Below, one piece after another: positions 26,204 to 33,832 of a stretch of 64,000 nt of DNA. Both the position numbers and the translations under genes were made by a program. This DNA comes from Rhodomicrobium sp. GTDB lineage: Bacteria; Pseudomonadota; Alphaproteobacteria; Rhizobiales; HXMU1428-3. The DNA lies in contig BQJK01000001.1 in the NCBI GenBank assembly GCA_021604665.1, positions 1,144,419 through 1,208,418 on the forward strand. Direction: 5' to 3'. The notes beneath the pieces are model-generated. The model was not told where the DNA came from. It saw only the letters and a program-made list of their open reading frames with translations, and did not search any database. Numbering within the stretch: position 1 is the stretch's first letter; every line of letters starts with the position of its first letter.

Positions 26204-28396
26204 ATGACAGCAAAGACATCACTCACCCCAACAAGGCGCAACTTTCTAAAAGGCATTGCCGCCACCGGAGCCGCCCTCACCATAGGTTTTACACCAGAAG
26301 GCCTCTTAGCTGCCGGCCCGGCAGATGCCATCCTCAATCCCTTCGTTCGCGTTGCCAGTGATGGCACCGTAACCGTCATCCTCAAACATTTTGAAATGGG
26401 CCAAGGCACAACCACCGGCCTCACCACCCTGATCGCAGAGGAAATGGACGTAGATTGGGACAAGATAGAGTTTGAATTCGCCCCCTCAGATAATAAAAAA
26501 TACAAGAACCTGGCCTTCGGCGCACAAGGCACAGGCGGCTCCTCAGCCATCGCCAATTCATTCATGCAATACCGTATGGCAGGCGCGGCCGCTAAAGAGC
26601 TTATTGTAAGAGCTGCCGCCACAGCCTGGGGGGTCAATACTACTGAAATCATTGTGGAAAATAGCCAACTCACAGCCGGTGATAAAACCGCTCATTTTGG
26701 CGAGTTTGTGGCAGCCGCCGCAAAGCTGAAAACAACTGGCGAGCCCACTTTAAAAGACCCAAAAGACTTCCGCCTCATCGGTAAAGAGAGCCTGCCGCGC
26801 AAAGACAATAGCGACAAAACAGATGGCACCGCTATGTTCGGCATGGATGTTAAAGTCCCGAACATGGTTTACGCCGTCATCTTGCGCAGCCCCCGCTTCG
26901 GCGGCAAACTTAAAAGCTTCGATGTGACAAAAGCCAAAGAGGTCAAAGGCTTCTTTAAGGTTAAAGAGCTAGGCGATGGCAAAGGGCTGGCAGTTTACGC
27001 CGCCTCCACCTGGTCCGCCATTAGCGCCCGCAAAGCCATTGAAACCAAATGGGACTTTGCCTCAGCTGAAAACCGGTCCAGCAGCCAAATGGCTGAAGAC
27101 CATTTAGAAGCCCTGAAAAAAGAGCCCCAGTTTCATATCCACAAGGATATGACCTCAGAAAAAACCACGAAAATTATTGAGGCAGCTGATAAAAAACTGG
27201 AAGCAGAGTTTCTCTTGCCTCTTCTGGCTCACGCCCCGATGGAGCCCTTAAACTGTGTCATAGAGCCAAAAGATGATGGCAGTATTGTGCTACATGATGG
27301 CTGCCAGTTCCCAGCCCTTGTCCACCCGACCATCTCCAAAATCCTTGGCCTCCCTCTTGAAAAGGTATCCATAAAAACAGTCTATGCAGGCGGGTCTTTT
27401 GGCCGCCGCGCCAATGGCACCAGTGACTATGCAGCTGAAGCAGCAGAAGCATACAAACTCCTGGGTAATAAAAAAGCCGTCAAACTCATCTGGACAAGAG
27501 AAGATGACCTGGCTGGCGGTTACTATCGCCCCATGGCCGCCCATGGCATTAAAATCGGCGTCAATGAAGATGGCACCCTCAAAGGCTGGAACCATCACAT
27601 CGTCACCCAGTCAATCGTCAAAGGCACCCCCTTTGCCGCCAACATGATTAAAGATGGCGTCGATGATACCTCAGTTGAAGGCGTCGCAGACACAGACTAC
27701 ACCCTCCCCAATATGGCGGTTGGCCTAACCAACTGGCACAGCCCCATGAAGGTGCTTTGGTGGCGCTCTGTCGGTCACAGCCACTCAGCCTATGCCATGG
27801 AAGTCGCCATGGACATGGCCGCTAAAGCCGCCGGCAGTGACCCGCTTGCCTTCCGGCTGGCGCATCTTAATTCCGGCACCAAAGATCAGGCCCGCCTGGC
27901 AGCTGTCTTAAAACTCGCAGCAGAAAAATCCGGCTGGAGCGAAACACCAGCAGAAGGCCGGGCCCGCGGCATTGCCGCCCATAAATCATTCGGCTCTTAT
28001 GTGGCAGAGGTCGTTGAAATATCAGATAATAACGGCGAGATAAAAATTGAGCGCGTCACCTGCGCCGTCGATTGCGGCATCCCCGTTAACCCAGATGTTA
28101 TCCGCGCCCAAATGGAAGGTGGCATCGGCTACGGCATCGGCCACATAATGCGTGACCAGATTACCCTCGATGAAGGCAAGGTCGAGCAAGCCAACTTCCC
28201 GGATTATGAGCCGCTGCGCATTGGTGATATCGGCGCTATAGATGTTCATATCATCCCATCAACGGAGCCACCAACCGGCGTTGGCGAACCCGGTGTGCCG
28301 CCGGCAGGACCAGCGCTGGCAAATGCCATTTTTGCTCTACGCGGCAAGCCAGTGTTGAAACTCCCAATGACTGAAAATGGGGTAGAATTTGTTTAA
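26204..28396 (+). CDS. iorB: Molybdopterin-binding subunit of molybdenum hydroxylase (IorB-like)
   Basis: A 730-aa catalytic subunit. The N-terminus holds a Tat signal (TRRNFLKG, residues 10-17), so the folded Mo enzyme is exported to the periplasm. The molybdopterin domains show EMGQGTTTGLTTLIAEEM, GTGGSSAIANSF, LLAHAPMEPLNC, YAGGSFGRRANG and the C-terminal GVGEPGVPPAGPALANAIF with the catalytic Glu of the family. It matches the isoquinoline 1-oxidoreductase beta/aldehyde dehydrogenase class in length and motif order. The substrate (N-heterocycle or aldehyde) cannot be decided from sequence. The stop overlaps the start of xdhC. Confidence 0.92.
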   Translation: MTAKTSLTPTRRNFLKGIAATGAALTIGFTPEGLLAAGPADAILNPFVRVASDGTVTVILKHFEMGQGTTTGLTTLIAEEMDVDWDKIEFEFAPSDNKKYKNLAFGAQGTGGSSAIANSFMQYRMAGAAAKELIVRAAATAWGVNTTEIIVENSQLTAGDKTAHFGEFVAAAAKLKTTGEPTLKDPKDFRLIGKESLPRKDNSDKTDGTAMFGMDVKVPNMVYAVILRSPRFGGKLKSFDVTKAKEVKGFFKVKELGDGKGLAVYAASTWSAISARKAIETKWDFASAENRSSSQMAEDHLEALKKEPQFHIHKDMTSEKTTKIIEAADKKLEAEFLLPLLAHAPMEPLNCVIEPKDDGSIVLHDGCQFPALVHPTISKILGLPLEKVSIKTVYAGGSFGRRANGTSDYAAEAAEAYKLLGNKKAVKLIWTREDDLAGGYYRPMAAHGIKIGVNEDGTLKGWNHHIVTQSIVKGTPFAANMIKDGVDDTSVEGVADTDYTLPNMAVGLTNWHSPMKVLWWRSVGHSHSAYAMEVAMDMAAKAAGSDPLAFRLAHLNSGTKDQARLAAVLKLAAEKSGWSETPAEGRARGIAAHKSFGSYVAEVVEISDNNGEIKIERVTCAVDCGIPVNPDVIRAQMEGGIGYGIGHIMRDQITLDEGKVEQANFPDYEPLRIGDIGAIDVHIIPSTEPPTGVGEPGVPPAGPALANAIFALRGKPVLKLPMTENGVEFV

Positions 28397-29456
28397 ACAA
28401 GCCTCATCATCCCTTTTAGGGGCAACACCACAACCACTTTATCAGGGCGTTGAGAATAGCGGCCTGATAGATAGTCCTTTGTTAGATAGTGCCTTACCTG
28501 CCCTGGCCCGATGGGGCGCGAGCGGTGAGCGCGGCGTTCTTGTCACTCTCGTGAATGTAGAAGGCTCTGCCCCCCGCCCCATCGGCGCTGAAATGGCTGT
28601 TAACGCGGCAGGTGACATCATCGGTCATATCGCAGTTGATTGCCTGGGCGAAGCCATCAGGGCAGAAGCCTTAAATGTTTTGAAAGACGGCAAAAACCGC
28701 CTCATCCGCTTTGGTGAAGGCTCGCCCTATATAGACCTGAAACTCCCCTGCGGCAGCGGTATTGATCTATATTTCGATGGCAGCTTAAAACCCACTGACT
28801 TAAATTCCATGGCCACCCTCTTAAACAAGCGCAGCCCCTTCACCCTAAGCCGCAAACTTTGCACCCGCAACGCAGCGGAACCTCATACCGCCCATGATCA
28901 CTGCGCCATCAGCCCCTATCGAGCTGAACGCCAAACCGGCCAGGATGAAGCTGATGAAACACACTTCCATCGCAATTACCTCCCCGCGCCGCAATTCCTC
29001 ATCGCAGGCACTGGCCCGGCGCCAATAGAGCTGGCAAAACTTGCCCGCCAACAAGGCAGCACCGTCACCCTGCTTACCCCTTCAAATGAAAATTACGAAG
29101 CGCTACAATCAGCCGGCATAACCACGATACCATGGCAGAGTGCAGGCACAGCCATAGAGGCTTATGTAGACCCCTTCACCGCCTGTGCGCTGCTATTCCA
29201 TGATCATGATAAAGAGCTGGAGCTTCTACCCGCATTATTAAAGCAAGCGCCCTTCTATATTGGCGCCATGGGCAGCCGCAAAACTCACCAAACCCGGCTG
29301 CAGGCTCTAAAGGCACGTGGCCATGATGAAGAGTGCCTAAGCAAAATCAAAGGACCAGCTGGCCTCATCCCGCTTGCCAAAAACCCGGCCCTACTCGCCC
29401 TCTCCATCTATTCAGAAATTTTGGCAGAGGCCCAGGCCCGCAACCTCATATGTTAG
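28389..29456 (+). CDS. xdhC: XdhC/CoxI-family molybdenum cofactor maturation factor
   Basis: A 355-aa protein of the XdhC family, which binds and sulphurates the molybdenum cofactor before insertion into the hydroxylase. The N-terminal XdhC_CoxI domain has VTLVNVEGSAPRPIGAEMAV and LKLPCGSGIDLYFDG; a C-terminal Rossmann domain has FLIAGTGPAPIELAKLARQQG, and YIGAMGSRKTHQTRL closes it. The frame begins with TTG, preceded by GGGG, and overlaps the iorB stop by 8 bp. The neighbours (Mo hydroxylase and MobA-like transferase) support the role. Confidence 0.9.
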   Translation: MFKQASSSLLGATPQPLYQGVENSGLIDSPLLDSALPALARWGASGERGVLVTLVNVEGSAPRPIGAEMAVNAAGDIIGHIAVDCLGEAIRAEALNVLKDGKNRLIRFGEGSPYIDLKLPCGSGIDLYFDGSLKPTDLNSMATLLNKRSPFTLSRKLCTRNAAEPHTAHDHCAISPYRAERQTGQDEADETHFHRNYLPAPQFLIAGTGPAPIELAKLARQQGSTVTLLTPSNENYEALQSAGITTIPWQSAGTAIEAYVDPFTACALLFHDHDKELELLPALLKQAPFYIGAMGSRKTHQTRLQALKARGHDEECLSKIKGPAGLIPLAKNPALLALSIYSEILAEAQARNLIC

Positions 29457-30115
29457 AGGAAAGCGCCACACCGCAACAAAGCATACCTACAATCGCCGCC
29501 ATCTTTTTGGCAGCCGGGCAATCACGGCGGTTTGGCAAAGCCAATAAATTATTATCCAAGATAGAGGGCCGCCCACTGATAGAGAGATCCCTCACCCCTT
29601 TGCTAAACGGGGGTCTAGATGAGATCATCATCGTCACCGGCCATGAAAGCCAGGCAATAAAAGCCGCTCTCCCCCCACATATCCATGAGCTCCCAAACCT
29701 AAAGATAGTAGAAAATAAAGCCTATAGCCAAGGCATGGGCAGCTCACTTGCCGCTGGCATCAGCGCACTGAGCAATACAATAGACGCCTGTTATATCTGC
29801 CTTGCTGATATGCCAGATATCCCGCCAGGTAGTTTCAAGCACCTCCGTGAAGCGCTTTACTCAACTTCATCAACCCGCACTGGCGAAGCAGCGCGCGAAA
29901 ATCAACCAACCATTATCGCACCCACTCACAAAGGCCAGCGCGGTCACCCCGTCTTGTTTGCAAGCTGTCATTTCCCAGCCCTGAAAGCCTTGTCAGGTGA
30001 TCGAGGCGCAAAAGAAATCATAGAGCAAAATAACAGCGCCTTAAAACTAGTGGAGCTATCCTCAATATCGATCCTGAGAGATATCGACACCATAGGTGAC
30101 CTTGAAGATCACTGA
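29450..30115 (+). CDS. MobA-like/MocA nucleotidyltransferase for molybdenum cofactor
   Basis: The ATG at 29450 overlaps the end of xdhC by 7 bp; the longer frame from 29333 lies inside xdhC. The 221-aa product has the NTP-transferase signature FLAAGQSRRFGKANKLL, then IIIVTGHESQAI, CYICLADMPDIP with metal-binding Asp, and the substrate region HKGQRGHPVLF. In Mo-hydroxylase operons such proteins attach CMP (MocA) to molybdopterin, giving the MCD cofactor. Cytidine rather than guanosine specificity is inferred from family context. Confidence 0.87.
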   Translation: MLEESATPQQSIPTIAAIFLAAGQSRRFGKANKLLSKIEGRPLIERSLTPLLNGGLDEIIIVTGHESQAIKAALPPHIHELPNLKIVENKAYSQGMGSSLAAGISALSNTIDACYICLADMPDIPPGSFKHLREALYSTSSTRTGEAARENQPTIIAPTHKGQRGHPVLFASCHFPALKALSGDRGAKEIIEQNNSALKLVELSSISILRDIDTIGDLEDH

Positions 30116-30142
30116 TTGAAAGAACAGCCTCTCCCTACATGG

Positions 30143-30661
30143 TTACGCACCAAAAACCCCAAGCCCGCTCACATGATCAAGATAGATCAGTGAATCGGGA
30201 ATATCAAAAATAAATGAGATCAGAATAACCAGTGTCACCAGCCCACTCCAGATGGCAAAAGGTGAAAACCCTGAGAAAAATGGCCGTTGCTTCAAAGCCA
30301 GATAAACCCCCGGTGACCAGCAGATAACATGAGCCAAAGAGGCAAGCCCGGCCAACACAGGAATACCAAACCACGGGGCAACAAACCCAACCAGAAAAAT
30401 CATCAAAATAGTGCCACCAACGATCCACCGGGCCAGCGCATGACGCCACACAAACAGCAACCCGGCTGCCAAAACAGCGGTCATGAAATAGAGCCAATAT
30501 TGCAGCCATAGCGGCGCAGTCTCCATCGCCGGGCCATCCCATATCTCAAGCGGTTGATGCCCACTGCTATAAGCCTCCGCCAGAGCGCCGCCGATAGAAC
30601 AGAACATCAGAGATCCAGCCAGTATAAGTAATTTTATAAAACGCATAATTTTCATGTCCAT
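30143..30661 (-). CDS. Putative multi-spanning membrane protein
   Basis: A 172-aa protein with a signal-like N-terminus (MKIMRFIKLLILAGSLMFC) ending near GALA, and about four further hydrophobic segments (residues about 53-70, 74-95, 100-122 and 140-160). No family recognised. The ATG at 30661 is preceded by GGAGG at good distance. It converges with the mobA-like gene. Confidence 0.7.
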   Translation of the reverse strand: MDMKIMRFIKLLILAGSLMFCSIGGALAEAYSSGHQPLEIWDGPAMETAPLWLQYWLYFMTAVLAAGLLFVWRHALARWIVGGTILMIFLVGFVAPWFGIPVLAGLASLAHVICWSPGVYLALKQRPFFSGFSPFAIWSGLVTLVILISFIFDIPDSLIYLDHVSGLGVFGA

Positions 30662-30725
30662 AATCTGAACCTCCACATCCCTTAAATTAGAGTTACAAAG
30701 TGAGTTGGCAAACTGAGCTGACAAA

Positions 30726-30851
30726 CTAAGCTGACAGGTCCAGCAAAATGAAATAACCTTCCCATGATGACAAAATTTTTTTGATAGCTATTCCTGCCAT
30801 CACCAAATAGGCAGTTATAACAATTAACAACCCTGCAGATGTCACTTTCAT
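30726..30851 (-). CDS. Small membrane protein, uncertain
   Basis: A short frame of 41 codons from the ATG at 30851 gives a product with one long hydrophobic helix (AGLLIVITAYLVMAGIAIKKIL). It is co-oriented with the next membrane gene (65-bp gap). No good ribosome-binding site is visible. It may be a real small membrane protein or chance. Confidence 0.3.
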   Translation of the reverse strand: MKVTSAGLLIVITAYLVMAGIAIKKILSSWEGYFILLDLSA

Positions 30852-30899
30852 GTCCAATCGACTTGAGGAAGGTATTAGCGTGAGGGAAGAAAACAGGCC

Positions 30900-31400
30900 A
30901 TGAGTTATAAGCGTTATATTCTCATAACCTTCATCTTTATCCCCTTGCTGATGATGACAGTTTTCATCATTGCGCTGCAACTTCTAGAGAAAGACTGGAT
31001 CAAGACTGACGCCACCATAAACAGCACCACAATCAAAAGCAGCCGCCCAGGCACCCCTGCCTGGTCTCTTATGGCAGATATCACTTATCAGCGGGATGGC
31101 CAGAGCTTCAGCCATCAAGGCCTGAAGCTGTACCATCATCAGGACCGGCAGAAAACAGTTGCAGAGGCGAAAACCTGGCCAATTGGCAAGAGACTAGTAA
31201 TCTACACCCACCCTGATAATCCGGAAAGCATCTCTCTTGCCTCCGATGGTGATCGGCAGACTCTTGCCGTGGTAGCTGCAATCCTTTCCCCCATGGCCCT
31301 CATCATCATTGGCCTCGGTCTATTTATCTTAAGGCGTTGGCGAAAGCCGGAGCAAAACAACACCAGGTTAACTTTCAAACCAGAGCAGAAAAGTGAATAA
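30900..31400 (+). CDS. DUF3592 domain membrane protein
   Basis: A 166-aa membrane protein. The N-terminal transmembrane segment (about 6-28) is followed by the extracytoplasmic DUF3592 domain: ATINSTTIKSS, ADITYQRDGQSF, the Pro-Gly/Val turn before VIYTHPDNPESISL, and then a second transmembrane helix (about 123-145). DUF3592 proteins occur widely with unknown function. The next gene starts 2 bp after its stop. Confidence 0.85.
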   Translation: MSYKRYILITFIFIPLLMMTVFIIALQLLEKDWIKTDATINSTTIKSSRPGTPAWSLMADITYQRDGQSFSHQGLKLYHHQDRQKTVAEAKTWPIGKRLVIYTHPDNPESISLASDGDRQTLAVVAAILSPMALIIIGLGLFILRRWRKPEQNNTRLTFKPEQKSE

Positions 31401-31402
31401 GT

Positions 31403-31819
31403 ATGACCAAATCCATTCTGAAACTTGGCCTCACCATCCTCTTCATCTTTACCCTGCAGATCACGACAGCCTTAGCTGATTGTGATGAACCACAAACCCA
31501 AACCGAAATGAACATCTGCGCCGCTGAAGAATATAAAACAGCAGATAAAGAGCTGAACGAAGCTTATAGCAAACACACCAATGGCCTTAGTGATGCCCAT
31601 CTGGAAGCCCTAAAACAAGCACAGCTCGCATGGATTAAATACCGCGACCTGGCCTGCGCCTCTTTTGGCCTTTCAGCTGAAGGCGGCTCCATGGAAGGCA
31701 TGCTGGTCAATATGTGCCGCACCCGGCTAACAGCTGAACGCACAGATTTACTGACTGACCAGTTCCTATCTCCGGAAGAAACTGAAGAAGCAGACGCTGA
31801 GGAAGCAAAACCAGAGTAA
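31403..31819 (+). CDS. LprI-family (DUF1311) secreted protein
   Basis: The 138-aa product has a Sec signal peptide ending ATALA near residue 25, then the LprI/DUF1311 domain: CDEPQTQTEMNICAAEEYKTADKELNEAY, written here as two parts, and AQLAWIKYRDLAC with conserved C-x-x-x-x-x-x-x-x-E and a C-terminal CRTRLTAERTDLL. Related proteins include lysozyme inhibitors. The acidic tail is short. It is translationally linked to the DUF3592 gene, and a strong terminator follows. Confidence 0.87.
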   Translation: MTKSILKLGLTILFIFTLQITTALADCDEPQTQTEMNICAAEEYKTADKELNEAYSKHTNGLSDAHLEALKQAQLAWIKYRDLACASFGLSAEGGSMEGMLVNMCRTRLTAERTDLLTDQFLSPEETEEADAEEAKPE

Positions 31820-31846
31820 TCCCCCTCCCGCATCACACAATAGAAT

Positions 31847-31874
31847 ACCGCTCCCGATTATTTACGGGAGCGGT
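31847..31874. terminator. Intrinsic terminator after the lprI-type gene
   Basis: A perfect 10-bp GC-rich stem, ACCGCTCCCG/CGGGAGCGGT (31847-31856 and 31865-31874), with an 8-nt loop, lies 27 bp after the stop and between two convergent genes. Little T-run follows on either side, but position and stability support termination. Confidence 0.75.
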
Positions 31875-31901
31875 GATCATTTTAAATGAGATAAAAGTTA
31901 T

Positions 31902-32171
31902 TTAGCGGGGCACCTCAACCACTTTGCCGCAACCACGGCTGCGGCCAAATTTCCCGCGTTTTTGTTTTCGCTTGAGGATCCTGTTGCACTGCCGCCGTGC
32001 CCGCTTACAGGCTGTGCTCATCTTCCGCGCGCCAGCGCCCTCATCAATCGCATGCCCGGCATTATCCGTCGCCCGATAACTACAATAAGCAGCAGAGGCA
32101 GTGCCAACCGAAGCTGAAAGCATCACCGCGCTCATGATCGCGGCAGCTGAGATAGAGACAATAGCTTTCAT
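31902..32171 (-). CDS. Small secreted basic Cys protein
   Basis: An 89-aa protein with a Sec signal peptide (residues 1-27, ending TASA-AY). The mature part is highly basic with Arg and Lys runs (ACKRARRQCNRILKRKQKRG) and four cysteines, ending SRGCGKVVEVPR. AGGGA precedes the ATG at 32171. No family recognised; similar small, basic, Cys-rich secreted proteins are common in Hyphomicrobiales and have no proven role. Confidence 0.7.
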   Translation of the reverse strand: MKAIVSISAAAIMSAVMLSASVGTASAAYCSYRATDNAGHAIDEGAGARKMSTACKRARRQCNRILKRKQKRGKFGRSRGCGKVVEVPR

Positions 32172-32310
32172 AACATTTCCCTTTATTTGGTTGTTTCAAA
32201 AAGGCTAATCAAAGCCATTCAGGGATATGTCGTGAGGTGAATAAAAAAGGTTCATTTTGAATGAAACATATTCAGCGTAAGAAAAAGTTATAAACTTCCC
32301 CCCCTCTACA

Positions 32311-32383
32311 CGAAGAAGGAGCGAACACCACAAGCGCCAGCGCGTGGTGCGAGGGACATGGCGTCCCGCGACAGCGGCGCCCG
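32311..32383 (+). repeat. 73-bp structured repeat, copy A1
   Basis: This unit recurs at 32536-32608 with three mismatches. It contains an imperfect palindrome (CACCAC ... GTGGTG around a GCGC core) and a second hairpin (GGGAC-ATGGC-GTCCC), like REP-type elements. It is non-coding. Confidence 0.85.
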
Positions 32384-32404
32384 CGCATTTTGCGCCCGAT
32401 AGGG

Positions 32405-32510
32405 GCGCAAAAAATATTGCGCGTCCCATCGGAGGGCCCGCGCTTCAGGCGGATGCGTAGTGGGCATCTGAAGCCCATCAAGCGCCGCGGAATAGCCCGT
32501 GAGATAAAAA
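32405..32510 (+). repeat. 106-bp structured repeat, copy B1
   Basis: A second repeat type, starting GCGCAAAAAATATTG and containing a TGGGC-ATCTGAA-GCCCA hairpin. A diverged copy occurs at 33680-33785, about 1.2 kb away on the same strand and same length. It directly follows repeat A1. Confidence 0.85.
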
Positions 32511-32535
32511 AGAAAACCCAACCAAACCCACATCA

Positions 32536-32608
32536 CGAAGAAGGAGCGAACACCACAAGCACTAGCGCGTGGTGTGAGGGACATGGCGTCCCGCGACAGC
32601 GGCGCCCG
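32536..32608 (+). repeat. 73-bp structured repeat, copy A2
   Basis: Copy of the unit at 32311-32383 with three base differences that keep the hairpin. It is followed by a further hairpin, GGCGC-TTA-GCGCC (32608-32620 region), and lies 80 bp from the end of tRNA-Leu. Confidence 0.85.
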
Positions 32609-32660
32609 GCGCTTAGCGCCGCCCATCGGAGCCGTGAGCGTCAGCGAGCTTGGCGTGAGT

Positions 32661-32689
32661 TAAAAAGATTCCAAAGGCTTCGCCTTTGG
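32661..32689 (-). terminator. Intrinsic terminator of tRNA-Leu
   Basis: On the minus strand, an 8-bp stem CCAAAGGC/GCCTTTGG with a 3-nt loop (32671-32689) is followed by a T-run (complement of TAAAAAG). The hairpin begins with the encoded CCA of the tRNA, so tRNA 3' end and terminator overlap. Confidence 0.85.
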
Positions 32690-32775
32690 TGCGGGCGGCC
32701 GGACTTGAACCGGCACGATCGTTTCCAATCGAGGGATTTTAAGTCCCTTGTGTCTACCAATTCCACCACGCCCGC
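32687..32775 (-). tRNA. tRNA-Leu, anticodon UAA
   Basis: The minus strand gives GCGGGCG at the 5' end pairing with CGCCCGC at the 3' end, a D-loop with TGGTAGACAC, an anticodon arm AGGGA-CTTAAAA-TCCCT with anticodon TAA, a long variable arm (TCGATTGGAAACGATCG region) as expected for a class II leucine tRNA, and a T-arm GCCGGTTCAAGTCCGGC. The CCA end is encoded. It decodes UUA and UUG. Confidence 0.96.
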
Positions 32776-33187
32776 ATAAGGCTTCGAGGCCCGGCGAGGA
32801 AAAAGGGCCGGGCGGCGGATAAGACACTTGATTTAACTTGGCTTTGCCCGCGGCGCAAGCCCCTATCTGCCCCTCTCCAATGCGAATGGCAATATTTCTA
32901 ATTTTGGTGAGACATTTTTATAATATCCTAGCAATGATGGGGGCTTCATCTGTTTTTAAACCACTAATCCTGCATGAACATTACTGACGGCCCCATAAAC
33001 GAGGCACCCGCAATAGTGCCCCCTGGGGCACAGCCGCATCACTTGAATATTTAATCCTTTATTCAAGCCAAATTGATCATACTTAAACCTTTATGCCTGA
33101 TATGTTAGCTTGAAAGAGATTTGGTCGCGAAAGAGCATAGGAAATGCCCCAAAAGCGATAGAGCAATTAAGAGGAAAGAGCGCACAA

Positions 33188-33586
33188 ATGCCTTCACTCA
33201 CATCTGAGAATAAGAAACGCCGTCATGGCAAAACATGTGGCACAACTAAAGCAGCGAATGGCAGTTTCGCAGCCCTCACAATAATGTTTGTTAGCGCGCT
33301 TTTCGTCGCCAGCAGCCTGATTTCCAGCAGCACGGCAGAAGCCAAGCGCTATAACAGCTCAGGCTATGACCGTATTAAGATTGTCAGCCGCTTCAGCCCG
33401 AATAAATACATCATCGCCCCAGTTCGCCCCGGTCGCTATGGCGACAGGCAAGTGCGCCTCCCCAATGGCCGCTGGATTGATTGCGCCCGCAATTGCCGCT
33501 GGACTGTTCAAAAGGAATATCTTGATTTTTGGGAATTTCAACAAAACCCATTCGGCCCCGGCTATCTACGCCTGAATATCAGATAG
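33188..33586 (+). CDS. Secreted protein of unknown function
   Basis: The ATG at 33188 follows GAGGAAAG. The 132-aa product has a long basic N-terminus, a hydrophobic segment (about residues 28-46) and a probable cleavage near STAEA. The mature part shows GDRQVRLPNGRWIDCARNCRWTV and a DFWEFQ ending, a pattern I associate with small Hyphomicrobiales periplasmic proteins having a single C-x-x-x-C pair. Function unknown. The frame is open back to 33110, but this extension lacks a better start. Confidence 0.68.
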   Translation: MPSLTSENKKRRHGKTCGTTKAANGSFAALTIMFVSALFVASSLISSSTAEAKRYNSSGYDRIKIVSRFSPNKYIIAPVRPGRYGDRQVRLPNGRWIDCARNCRWTVQKEYLDFWEFQQNPFGPGYLRLNIR

Positions 33587-33679
33587 CCCAAGCCCCATAA
33601 CCGCAAAGCCCTACCCCTAAAAGCGCGGCAGCCACTTTGTGGATAAAAGCGCTAAGTGGTTGCTTGCGCATATTCTGAA

Positions 33680-33785
33680 GCGCAAAAAATATTGCACGCC
33701 CCTCGGAGGGCCCGCGCTACTTGGCGGATGCGTAGTGGGCATCTGAAGCCCATCGAGTGCCGCGGATTAGCCCGCGAGAGAAAAA
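33680..33785 (+). repeat. 106-bp structured repeat, copy B2
   Basis: Diverged copy of the repeat at 32405-32510 on the same strand, lying between the secreted protein gene and the 3' end of aspS. The conserved core includes the TGGGC-ATCTGAA-GCCCA hairpin and the GGCGGATGCGTAG segment. Confidence 0.85.
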
Positions 33786-33832
33786 CTAAGCTAGCCACTC
33801 CCCCGAGCCATCCTTCGCCATCCAGCCGGCAA

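Larger units (their letters stand above)
32172..33187. other. Non-coding region with structured repeats and tRNA-Leu
   Basis: About 1 kb. It contains two copies of a 73-bp hairpin-rich repeat, one copy of a 106-bp repeat, and tRNA-Leu with its terminator. Frames that cross this region are artefacts of the repeats and the tRNA. From 32790 to 33187 I see no further feature except the promoter region of the gene at 33188. Confidence 0.7.

Noticed and set aside
32306-32626. Minus-strand 106-codon frame over the A1/A2 repeats
   Set aside because: The predicted protein repeats itself because it translates both copies of the 73-bp repeat; no start signal or domain.
32390-32779. Plus-strand 129-codon frame over the tRNA
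   Set aside because: The C-terminal part is the antisense translation of tRNA-Leu (the PDLNRHDRFQSRDF pattern), a known false ORF.
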